A DNA stretch of 19,474 nt from the NCBI GenBank assembly GCA_004560375.1, contig SFVC01000039.1, positions 1 to 19,474 of the forward strand, written 5' to 3'. The position numbers and the translations under genes were made by a program. The notes under the pieces are model-generated. The model saw only the letters and a list, made by a program, of their open reading frames with translations. It did not search any database and was not told where the DNA came from. The stretch is from a bacterium. Lineage in GTDB: Bacteria > Bacillota > Clostridia > Oscillospirales > Oscillospiraceae. This document shows, in pieces, positions 12,944 to 19,474 of this stretch. Every line of letters starts with the position of its first letter. Position 1 is the first letter of the stretch.

Positions 12944-14228
12944 GGATCGCGCCCTCCTTTCCCGTCAGGCGGTATACCGTGTCCAGCTGGATCCGCCGGG
13001 CGGCCCGGGCGATATCCTCTGCCGTCACCCGCTCCACGGACTGGATCAGCGCCCCGCCGTGGTCCGGCTGTACGCCGTACACCAGCCTGGTGACGCAGTC
13101 GTCCTCCATCTGCCCCTGGCTGTCCAGCCGGCTCCGGAGGCTGTTCACCACCGTACGGATGGCGGCGTTGCGCTCGTCGTCGGTGAACCGACCCGCCCGC
13201 AGCTCGTCCAGCTGGGCGAGAATGGCTTCCTGGGCCCGGTCAAAGTTGCCAAACTCCACCCCGGAGGACACCACCAGCAGCCCCTTCAGCTTGTCGATGA
13301 GGGAGGAGGCGTAGTAGCACAGGCTCAGCTTCTCCCGGACGTTCAGAAACAGACGGGAGTTGGCGCTGCCGCCGTACAGGGCGTTGCACACCAGCAGGGC
13401 GGGGTAGTCCGGGCTGTCCATCGTCACCCCGCCGGTGCGGAAGCCCATGGCCAGCTTGCCCTGGGTCACGTCCAGTTCATCTGTGACGGTGCGAACCGGG
13501 CCCTGGGGCTGGGCCGGAACGGCGCACTCCACCGGGGCGTGGCGCCCGGAGATCAGGGGGGCGAAGGCCTGGCGTACCGTCTCCTCCACCCGCTCCGGGC
13601 GGGCGGAGCCGCCGTAGTAGAAGGTGACCTTGGCCCGGCCCAGCAGGGCCTGGTAGTCCGCCCACAGCCCCTCCGGGGTGGTGGACAGGGCCTCCTCCGC
13701 GTCCCCAAGCTTATCCACCGCATAGGCTTCCTGGCTGCACATCTCCTGAATCAGCCGGAAGATGGACCAGCTCCGCTTGTCGTTCACCCGGGCCCGGATG
13801 CGGTCGGCCAGATTGGCACCCTCGCTTTTCACGTAGTCCGTCCGGAACACGCCGTGTTCCACCGCCGGATCCAGCAGTACCTCCCCCATGAGGGCGGCGG
13901 CGGGCTCCAGCACCGCCGCGCCGTCCAGGGCGTAGCGGTCGTCGATGACGCTGCACAAAAAGCTGACGCACTGACTCTCCCCGCGCTGGCGCACCGAGGG
14001 GCCCAGGGACGCGCCGTACAGCCCGTCGGTAGCGGCGGACAGCTGTTCCATGTCCGGGTAGTGACGGCTGCCCCGGTAGAGTACCTCGGGGATCAGCGCC
14101 CCGGCGGTGGCGTCCTCCCGGCGCAGGGGGACGGTGAGGGTCGCGCTGAGCAGGCTGGTTTTGAACTTGTCCGTCCGGTTCACCAGCAGTTCCACGCCCT
14201 CCGCCAGCTGTTTCCATTGCTGTTCCAT
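12936..14228 (-). CDS. M16 family peptidase-like protein lacking the zinc motif (YmfF-type)
   Basis: A 430-residue M16-fold protein that pairs with the downstream YmfH-like protein. It begins MEQQWKQLAEGVELLVNRTDKFKTSLLSATLTVPL, and where an active M16 would show HxxEH it reads EVLYRGSRHYPDMEQLSAATDGLYGASL, so it should be catalytically inactive. The C-terminal domain includes GKLAMGFRTGG, NALYGGSANSRLFLNVREKLSLCYYASS and a typical M16 end. Start ATG 14228 is preceded by GAGGAGG seven bases away; the longer frame upstream crosses the promoter and terminator and is not real. It is first in the ymfF-ymfH-lgt-folD operon. In M16B heterodimers the inactive subunit supplies substrate-binding arginine/tyrosine residues; the substrate here is unknown. 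Confidence 0.87.
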   Translation of the reverse strand: MEQQWKQLAEGVELLVNRTDKFKTSLLSATLTVPLRREDATAGALIPEVLYRGSRHYPDMEQLSAATDGLYGASLGPSVRQRGESQCVSFLCSVIDDRYALDGAAVLEPAAALMGEVLLDPAVEHGVFRTDYVKSEGANLADRIRARVNDKRSWSIFRLIQEMCSQEAYAVDKLGDAEEALSTTPEGLWADYQALLGRAKVTFYYGGSARPERVEETVRQAFAPLISGRHAPVECAVPAQPQGPVRTVTDELDVTQGKLAMGFRTGGVTMDSPDYPALLVCNALYGGSANSRLFLNVREKLSLCYYASSLIDKLKGLLVVSSGVEFGNFDRAQEAILAQLDELRAGRFTDDERNAAIRTVVNSLRSRLDSQGQMEDDCVTRLVYGVQPDHGGALIQSVERVTAEDIARAARRIQLDTVYRLTGKEGAIHG

Positions 14229-14285
14229 GGCTTTCCTCCTCGGTTGAGTTCCGCGCCGGAGGCGCGGAGGCTGTCTTAATTCTCT

Positions 14286-14314
14286 ATTATACATCATCCT
14301 GGGGCGTTTGACAC
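14286..14314 (-). promoter_or_regulatory. Sigma-A promoter of ymfF-ymfH-lgt-folD
   Basis: On the minus strand GTGTCA (14314-14309) and a perfect TATAAT (14291-14286) are 17 bp apart. The ~50-base leader carries a GC-rich hairpin CCGCGCC/GGCGCGG (14251-14267) with a 3-base loop just upstream of the ribosome binding site. Confidence 0.7.
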
Positions 14315-14354
14315 CTATAACTTTCCAATCCTGGGTAAATTTTTTCTGAACGGG

Positions 14355-14404
14355 CAAACAAGGCCCGGACTGCCGCAATATTGCGGCAGTCCGGGCCTTG
14401 TTTG
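14355..14404. terminator. Perfect 50-nt palindrome, terminator of the ABC importer operon
   Basis: Bases 14355-14404 are an exact palindrome centred between 14379 and 14380 (core GCAATATTGC), giving a stem of up to 23-25 bp with GC-rich middle and CAAACAAGG / CCTTGTTTG ends. It lies 27 bases after the stop of the second permease gene and upstream of the ymfF promoter. The T-rich 3' arm (TTGTTTG) can act as the tail of a shorter hairpin, so it is best read as an intrinsic terminator working in either direction. Confidence 0.85.
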
Positions 14405-14431
14405 TATTTCGTCGGATTCCGGATGGACGGT

Positions 14432-15460
14432 TTACCGTTGACCCTTGTCGTAGGGAATGCCCTCCGCCTTGGGGGCCCGGGATTTTTTGGAGGTAAAAGC
14501 CAGCACAATCAGGGTGATGAGGTAGGGCAGCATCCGGTAGAGGTGGGAACTGATGGGGAGCTCCGCCAGCAGATACACCCCGTCGCCGTTGAGGTCGATG
14601 GAGGTATAGGAGGCCGCTACGCACTTGAACAGACCGAACAACAGGGCCGCCCCCGCGATGTTCAGCGGCTTCCAGTTGCCGAAGATCATGACGGCCAGGG
14701 CCAGGAAGCCGAAACCGGCCACCTCGCCGGTGGAGGAACAGTTGGCGGTAGTCAGGGCGTAGACAAAGCCGCCGATGCCCGCCAGCGCTCCGGAGATGGA
14801 GGTGCCGGCGTACCGCATCTTGTAGACGTTGATGCCCAAGGAGTCCGCGGCCTGAGGATTCTCGCCGCAGGAGCGCAGCCGCAGGCCAAATTTCGTCTTA
14901 TAGAGGATGATGGACAGCAGCACGAACAGCAGGATGCACACATAGGTGGCCGGATAGATCCGGTGGAGGAAGGTCTCGCCCAAAAAGCCCAGATCGTCGT
15001 TTCGGCCGAAGCCCAGATCCGACTTACGCAGCATGAACCAGCTGGCGGCATCGCCGTCGATGCTCAAAGTGTTCTGGTTGGCGATGATCCGGATGAAGAA
15101 CAGCACCAGGGCAGGGGCCAGCAGGTTCAACGCCGTGCCGCCGATGGTCTGATCCGCCCGCAGATTCACCGAGGCGAAGGACAACAGCAGGGAGAACAGC
15201 GCCCCCGCCGCCGCCGTCACCAGCATGGTCAGCAGCATGAGCCCCTGGAGGGCAGCCCAGTTTCCGCTGGCCTTGGCGCCGTCAAAGGCGCCGGTCTGCT
15301 GCATGATCTGGACGAAGAGCACCCCGATGAAGGCGCCGAAGATCATAATGCCCTCCAGCGCCAGGTTGATGATGCCGCTGCGCTCAGCGAATACGCCGGC
15401 CAGCGCCACAATCATCAGGGGAACCGCATAGATCAACGTTTGCTGAATCAGGAATGTCAT
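14432..15460 (-). CDS. ABC transporter permease (nucleoside/BMP-type, NupQ-like)
   Basis: A 342-residue membrane protein of the BPD_transp_2 permease family used by branched-chain amino acid, ribose and BMP/nucleoside importers. About eight to ten membrane segments are visible from LIQQTLIYAVPLMIVALAGVFAERSGIINLALEGIMIFGAF onward. The family's EAA-like coupling segment is seen in LRLRSCGENPQAADSLGINVYKMRY, where CGENPQAA is characteristic. The C terminus is basic (SKKSRAPK). ATG 15460 has AAAGGAGGGG upstream and overlaps the stop of the first permease gene as ATGA, so the two permeases are coupled. Together with the ATPase and first permease the order matches NupO-NupP-NupQ of B. subtilis. 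Substrate is likely nucleoside or purine, by family resemblance only. Confidence 0.88.
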   Translation of the reverse strand: MTFLIQQTLIYAVPLMIVALAGVFAERSGIINLALEGIMIFGAFIGVLFVQIMQQTGAFDGAKASGNWAALQGLMLLTMLVTAAAGALFSLLLSFASVNLRADQTIGGTALNLLAPALVLFFIRIIANQNTLSIDGDAASWFMLRKSDLGFGRNDDLGFLGETFLHRIYPATYVCILLFVLLSIILYKTKFGLRLRSCGENPQAADSLGINVYKMRYAGTSISGALAGIGGFVYALTTANCSSTGEVAGFGFLALAVMIFGNWKPLNIAGAALLFGLFKCVAASYTSIDLNGDGVYLLAELPISSHLYRMLPYLITLIVLAFTSKKSRAPKAEGIPYDKGQR

Positions 15461-16692
15461 GCGTCTTCCCCTCCTTTCTCCGCTTTGCCGTCCGCGGCGG
15501 AGGCCGCGGGGACAGGAGCCGGCTGCTCTTTGCGCTTCTTCCTGCCGCTGATCCACATTTTGATCACCAGGGAGAAGGCGCTCAGGTACACGATGGTGGC
15601 GATGATTACGTCGGTGATGTACTCGTTAAAGGCGGTGAGGCTGGTGATCTGCTGGCCCACGATGTTCAGCATGGACATAAAGCAGCCGGTGAAGATCACG
15701 CCGATGGGATTGCTGGCCGCCAGCAGGGCCACCGGGATGCCGTTAAAGCCGGTGGCGGGCAGGGACTGATAGGTCTGCCAATAGAACTCCGTGTTGCCGG
15801 ACAGGTAGTACAGCGCCGCCGCCGCCCCGGAAAGAGCCCCGGCGATGGCCATGGACAGCACGATATTCCGTTTGTCGCTGACGCCGGCGTACCGGGCGGC
15901 GTGGCGGTTGCTGCCGCAGGCCATCAGCTCGTAGCCCATGGTGGTCTTGGTCATGAACACATACACCAGGATGGCGATGACAACCGCGACGCCGAAGCCC
16001 CAGTTCACCTGGGAGCCGGGGAACAGGACGTCCAGCCCCGCTCGGGCGGTCTCCACCCCGTTAAAGGTGGTTTTGTAGATGTAGTTGGTCTTGCCGTACT
16101 CCTCCAGGTTGCGCCAGACGCTGCCGTCAAAGATCCAGGTCACCAGGTTGGCGGCGATCCAGTTGGTCATGATGCAGGCCAGCACCTCGTTGATGTTGAG
16201 CAAAGCCTTCACCAGCCCGGGGATGGCCCCCCACAGCGCCCCCGCCAGAACGCCCGCCAGGAAGGCCAGCAGCCACACGATGGGGGCGGGCACCACGGAT
16301 GTGGGGATGCTCAGCGCGGTGATCAGGGTGGCGGCGGTGCCCATGAGGTACTGCCCCGGGGCGCCAATGTTGAACAGGCCGGTCTTGAAGGCCACCGCCA
16401 CCGACAGTCCGGTGAGGATGAGCGGGGTGGCCCGGAACAGCATATTGCCCACGTTGGTGGGGTTGAAGCCAAAGGTGAGGCTGCCCGAGGCGTCCCGCCC
16501 GGTGCTGAGAATGCCGCCCAGCACCAGCCGCACGCCGTCCCACACGCTGCCGCCGTCCATATTGCCGCTGGTCAGGCCGGTGATGATCACGATGATGCAA
16601 CCCACCAGCAGGCCGATGAGGATGGAGATCACGGAGGCCGCCACCGTCTTGGCCCCGTCCTTTTTTATCAGCTGACGCCAATTTTCCTTCAT
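15457..16692 (-). CDS. ABC transporter permease (nucleoside/BMP-type, NupP-like)
   Basis: A 411-residue membrane protein, the longer permease of a BMP-type importer. After a short basic start a first membrane segment (about 17-39) is followed by an extracytoplasmic loop typical of NupP/BmpE-like permeases. The motifs ATPLILTGLSVAVAFKTGLFNIGAPGQYLMG and LNINEVLACIMTNWIAANL are characteristic, as is the coupling segment MACGSNRHAARYAGVSDKRNIV. It ends with a charged tail (SGRKKRKEQPAP and on). ATG 16692 overlaps the ATPase stop as ATGA and is preceded by AGGGAGGC. Its stop overlaps the next permease in the same way. It should form the membrane channel with the second permease. Confidence 0.9.
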   Translation of the reverse strand: MKENWRQLIKKDGAKTVAASVISILIGLLVGCIIVIITGLTSGNMDGGSVWDGVRLVLGGILSTGRDASGSLTFGFNPTNVGNMLFRATPLILTGLSVAVAFKTGLFNIGAPGQYLMGTAATLITALSIPTSVVPAPIVWLLAFLAGVLAGALWGAIPGLVKALLNINEVLACIMTNWIAANLVTWIFDGSVWRNLEEYGKTNYIYKTTFNGVETARAGLDVLFPGSQVNWGFGVAVVIAILVYVFMTKTTMGYELMACGSNRHAARYAGVSDKRNIVLSMAIAGALSGAAAALYYLSGNTEFYWQTYQSLPATGFNGIPVALLAASNPIGVIFTGCFMSMLNIVGQQITSLTAFNEYITDVIIATIVYLSAFSLVIKMWISGRKKRKEQPAPVPAASAADGKAEKGGEDA

Positions 16693-18233
16693 GCCGGCCT
16701 GCCTCCCTTCTCCTGCGCCCGCTTAGCTCCGGCCATGTAGAGGCCCAGCTCCTGCACGTCGGTCTGCTTGGGATCGAACTCGCCTACGATCTCGCCCTCA
16801 TACATCACCAGGATCCGGTCGGACAGGTTCATCACCTCGTCCAGTTCCAGGCTCACCAGCAGCACGGCGCGGCCCTTGTCCCGCTCCGCCACCAGTTGGC
16901 TGTGGATGTACTCAATGGCGCCCACGTCCAGGCCCCGGGTGGGCTGGACGGCCACGATCAACGGCTTTTCCCGATCCAGCTCCCGGGCGATGATGGCCTT
17001 CTGCTGGTTGCCGCCGGACATGGAGCGGGCCACCGTCACCGGCCCCTGGCCGGAGCGCACATCGTACTGGGCGATGAGCTGCTCGGCGTACTCCCGCACC
17101 GCGCCCCGGTTGATGAAGCCCTTGGTCTGGAATCGCTTTTCCTGGTAACGCTGGAGCACCATGTTCTGCTCCAGGGTGAAGTCCAGCACCAGGCCGTGCT
17201 TGTGCCGATCCTCGGGGATGTGGCTCATGTTCTTTCCACGGTGGCGGATGGAGGCGTGGGAGATGTCCTCCCCGCACAGGGTGGCGGTGCCGCCGGAGCT
17301 CTTTTCCAGCCCTGTCAGACCGTAAACCAGCTCGGTCTGGCCGTTGCCGTCGATGCCGGCGATGCACAGGATTTCTCCCGCCCGCACATCGAAGCTCACA
17401 TGATCCACCGCGTTGCGCTTGTGGGCCCTGGAGGGCACGCAGAAGTCCCGGAGAGACAGCACCGCCTCCCCAGGCTGGGCAGGATCCTTGTGCACCTCCA
17501 GCTGGACGGAGCGGCCCACCATCATGTCGGACAGGGATTGCTTGTCCGTATCCTTGGTGTCCACGGTGCCGATGTACTTGCCCTTACGCAGCACCGTCAC
17601 CCGGTCGGACACCGACATGATCTCGTTGAGCTTGTGGGAGATGAACAGGATGGACTTGCCCTCCTTGGCGAACTCCTTCATGGTGGCCATCAGTTCGTCG
17701 ATCTCCTGGGGGGTGAGGACGGCGGTGGGTTCGTCGAAGATGAGGATCTCGTTATCCCGATACAGCATCTTCAGGATCTCCACCCGCTGCTGCATCCCCA
17801 CGGTGATGTCCTCCACCTTGGCGTCCAGATCCACCTTCAGCCCGTACCGCTCGGACAGGGCCTCCACTTTGGCCCGGGCCTCCTTTTTCTGAAGGAACCC
17901 CGCCTTGGTAGTCTCCGCGCCCAAGATGATGTTGTCCAGCACGGTAAACACTTCAATGAGTTTGAAGTGCTGGTGCACCATGCCGATGCCCAGGGCCGTG
18001 GCGTCGTTGGGGTCGTTGATCTGCACGACCTCGCCGTTTTTCTTGATGACGCCCTTCTCCGGCTGGTACAGGCCGAACAGCACGCTCATCAGCGTGGATT
18101 TGCCCGCGCCGTTCTCCCCCAGCAGGGCGTGGATCTCCCCCCGCCGCAGCTGGAGCGTGATGTCGTCGTTGGCAATGATGCCGGGGAATTCCTTGGTGAT
18201 GTGCAGCATTTCAATGACGTTTTCCGAATCCAT
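16689..18233 (-). CDS. ABC transporter ATP-binding protein, double domain (nucleoside/BMP-type, NupO-like)
   Basis: A 514-residue protein with two fused ABC domains. The first is complete: Walker A GENGAGKST (39-47), Q-loop Q88 in MVHQHFKL, signature-like VGMQQR (145-150) and Walker B ILIFDEP (163-169). The second has a degenerate Walker A GIDGNGQTE (293-301, lacking the usual lysine), signature MSGGNQQK (405-412) and a Walker B with glutamine in place of glutamate, VAVQPTRGLDVGA. This pattern is normal for ribose/nucleoside-type ATPases, where only one site hydrolyses. GIGMVHQHFKLIEVFTVLDNIILGAE is typical of the YufO/NupO branch. ATG 18233 is preceded by AAAGGAGGCGGGAGGAG. It is the first gene of the importer operon; no substrate-binding lipoprotein gene lies next to it. 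Confidence 0.93.
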   Translation of the reverse strand: MDSENVIEMLHITKEFPGIIANDDITLQLRRGEIHALLGENGAGKSTLMSVLFGLYQPEKGVIKKNGEVVQINDPNDATALGIGMVHQHFKLIEVFTVLDNIILGAETTKAGFLQKKEARAKVEALSERYGLKVDLDAKVEDITVGMQQRVEILKMLYRDNEILIFDEPTAVLTPQEIDELMATMKEFAKEGKSILFISHKLNEIMSVSDRVTVLRKGKYIGTVDTKDTDKQSLSDMMVGRSVQLEVHKDPAQPGEAVLSLRDFCVPSRAHKRNAVDHVSFDVRAGEILCIAGIDGNGQTELVYGLTGLEKSSGGTATLCGEDISHASIRHRGKNMSHIPEDRHKHGLVLDFTLEQNMVLQRYQEKRFQTKGFINRGAVREYAEQLIAQYDVRSGQGPVTVARSMSGGNQQKAIIARELDREKPLIVAVQPTRGLDVGAIEYIHSQLVAERDKGRAVLLVSLELDEVMNLSDRILVMYEGEIVGEFDPKQTDVQELGLYMAGAKRAQEKGGRPA

Positions 18234-18323
18234 GGTTCTCCTCCCGCCTCCTTTTCTTCCAGTGAATAGTTTAGATCGAGCTTTGAATCAAGTGTCAGCC
18301 GGAAATTGACAATCTCTTTACAC

Positions 18324-18352
18324 ATTATACAACATATCCGGCGAAATGACAA
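18324..18352 (-). promoter_or_regulatory. Strong sigma-A promoter of the ABC importer operon
   Basis: On the minus strand TTGTCA (18352-18347) and a perfect TATAAT (18329-18324) are 17 bp apart, the best-matching ordinary promoter in the window. The leader of about 85 bases contains inverted repeat TGTCA/TGACA but nothing recognisable as a purine riboswitch aptamer. Confidence 0.85.
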
Positions 18353-18485
18353 GGTTTTTGTGGGCAGGATTTGGAAGAAACCTGTAACCGGGCATCTTCC
18401 GGCGATGCCGTGCGGCAGAGCCCTGGGGTGGACATGGGAGGATTCGGCAGAGGGGAAGGGAAGAGAGGGCAGGGGCCTCTCGGGC
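18353..18485. other. Non-coding spacer between the importer promoter and the tsf terminator
   Basis: The gene-free stretch 18234-18577 holds the importer leader, its promoter, this spacer and the tsf terminator. In the spacer I see only a small hairpin GGCATC/GATGCC (18391-18396 and 18404-18409) and purine-rich sequence at about 18436-18475 on the plus strand. No convincing small gene or RNA is visible. Confidence 0.5.
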
Positions 18486-18521
18486 AAAAAAAGGCCCAGG
18501 AGAAAAACTCCTGAGCCTTTT
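18486..18521 (-). terminator. Intrinsic terminator of tsf
   Basis: A 13-bp stem with one mismatch (AAAAGGCTCAGGAG / CTCCTGGGCCTTTT on the minus strand) and a 5-base loop is followed by a run of seven T (18492-18486, partly within the stem). It lies about 57 bases after the tsf stop codon. Confidence 0.93.
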
Positions 18522-18577
18522 CTTCTGATATTTGGGCCGCGCTGCACCTGCAATCGCAGGCTGCGGGACAAACGGGC

Positions 18578-19474
18578 TCACTTCGCCAGCTTCGCGATCT
18601 CCTCGGCGAAATTCTCCTGCTTTTTCTCAATGCCCTCGCCCTTCTCGAAGCGCACGGCGTCCTTCAGGGTGACGGAGCCGCCCAGCTTCTTGGCGGCGGC
18701 GGCCACATACTGCTCCACGGTGACCTCGCCGTCCTTTACGAAGGCCTGCTGGAGCAGGCAGTTCTCGGCGTAGAACTTGTTGAGCTTGCCCACCACGATC
18801 TTGTCCTTCACCTGGGCGGGCTTGGAGGCCATCTTGGGATCGTTGTCCATCTGGGCCAGCAGGATCTTCTTCTCCTCGTCCAGCACGTCCTGAGTGACCT
18901 GGGACTTGTCCAGGAAGCGGGGGTTCAGGGCGGCGATCTGCATGGCCAGATCCTTGCCGATCTCGGTGGCGTCGACGCCGCCCTCCACGGCCAGGTTCAC
19001 CAGCACGCCGATCTTGCCGCCGGCGTGGATATAGGGCACGGACACGCCGTCCGCAAAGCGGTGGAACCGGCGCACCTTGATGTTCTCACCGATGACCAGC
19101 ACCATCTCCTGCTGCTGCTGGGCCACGGTCAGATCGGTGCCGTTGTACTTGCACTCCATCAGGGCGTCCAGATCAGCGGGGGCGCAGGCGGCCACGGTGG
19201 AGGCCACGCCCTTCACGAAGTCCACAAACTTCTCGTTCTTGGCCACGAAGTCGGTCTCGGCATTGACCTCGACCACCACGCCCACGCCGTCAATCACGGC
19301 GGCGTAGGCCATCCCCTCGGCGGCGATGCGGCCGGCCTTCTTTTGGGAGGCGGCCAGGCCCTTCTCCCGCAGCCACTCGATAGCCTTATCAAAGTCGCCG
19401 TCGCTCTCGGTGAGGGCCTTCTTGCAGTCCATCATGCCAACGCCGGTCATCTCGCGCAGCTTCTGCACGTCTTT
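18578..19474 (-). CDS. tsf: Translation elongation factor Ts (5' end outside the window)
   Basis: The nucleotide exchange factor that releases GDP from EF-Tu. The visible part, 298 codons plus stop, starts inside the typical N-terminal UBA-like domain (KDVQKLREMTGVGMMDCKKAL), continues with the ETDFVAKNEKF motif (the EF-Tu-contacting TDFV), and the two dimerisation subdomains including ENIKVRRF, GKIGVLVNL, and DLAMQIAALNPRFL. Near the C-terminus NKFYAENCLLQQAFVKD is characteristic. Only a few N-terminal residues are missing; the in-frame GTG at 19468 is an internal valine, not the start. rpsB normally lies just upstream and would be beyond the right edge. A strong terminator closes the transcript. 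Confidence 0.96.
   Translation of the reverse strand, partial: KDVQKLREMTGVGMMDCKKALTESDGDFDKAIEWLREKGLAASQKKAGRIAAEGMAYAAVIDGVGVVVEVNAETDFVAKNEKFVDFVKGVASTVAACAPADLDALMECKYNGTDLTVAQQQQEMVLVIGENIKVRRFHRFADGVSVPYIHAGGKIGVLVNLAVEGGVDATEIGKDLAMQIAALNPRFLDKSQVTQDVLDEEKKILLAQMDNDPKMASKPAQVKDKIVVGKLNKFYAENCLLQQAFVKDGEVTVEQYVAAAAKKLGGSVTLKDAVRFEKGEGIEKKQENFAEEIAKLAK

Noticed and set aside
11561..13093. 510-codon plus-strand frame opposite lgt and the M16 genes
   Set aside because: It spans several genuine minus-strand genes and their junctions; compositional shadow only.
14229..14624. N-terminal extension of the YmfF-like protein up to 14624
   Set aside because: The extension crosses a promoter, a 50-nt palindrome and the end of the neighbouring permease gene, and a strong ribosome site sits before ATG 14228.
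18234..18323. Possible purine riboswitch in the importer leader
   Set aside because: The conserved purine aptamer loop and junction sequences are not seen; only a weak TGTCA/TGACA repeat is present.

Overview
The window looks like a chromosomal core segment of a high-GC, spore-forming Clostridia, most plausibly an Oscillospiraceae gut anaerobe of the Flavonifractor / Lawsonibacter / Pseudoflavonifractor type. This is inferred from the spoIIGA-sigE sporulation pair, rubrerythrin, DUF951 and Cdd1-family small proteins, strong AGGAGG-type ribosome binding sites, and a GC-rich codon bias that leaves long spurious open frames on the opposite strand. The genus is a guess. I see no phage, insertion sequence, CRISPR, tRNA or rRNA.

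Almost everything is on the minus strand, so the operons are described from right to left. (1) tsf (elongation factor Ts) is cut by the right edge and ends in a strong terminator. (2) A strong sigma-A promoter then drives a three-gene ABC importer resembling nucleoside (NupOPQ/BMP-type) systems: a double ATPase and two permeases coupled by ATGA overlaps, with no substrate-binding lipoprotein beside them. (3) After a perfect 50-nt palindrome that serves as terminator, another promoter drives two M16-peptidase-like proteins (YmfF-like inactive, YmfH-like with a zinc site), lgt and folD. (4) An ECF sigma factor overlaps its likely membrane anti-sigma partner. (5) nth is one of only two plus-strand genes. 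(6) glyA is followed by a LURP-one/YxjI-like protein and a Cdd1-family helix-hairpin-helix protein. (7) Rubrerythrin (plus strand) is divergent from (8) rarA - DUF951 - hisC. (9) spoIIGA-sigE, the mother-cell sigma factor and its processing protease, lies at the left end.

Transcription units are well delimited: six convincing intrinsic terminators and several near-consensus promoters could be located. The most striking regulatory signal is upstream of spoIIGA, where the -35 and -10 boxes are exactly 22 bp apart, the same unusual spacing known for the Spo0A-activated spoIIG promoter of Bacillus subtilis. Other points worth a second look are the 50-nt palindrome, a perfect 14-nt palindrome filling the glyA promoter spacer, the missing binding protein of the ABC importer, the acidic/proline tail on Lgt, and the uncharacterised glyA-LURP-Cdd1 cluster. 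I found no clear evidence of an entirely new system; most of the window is conserved core biology.
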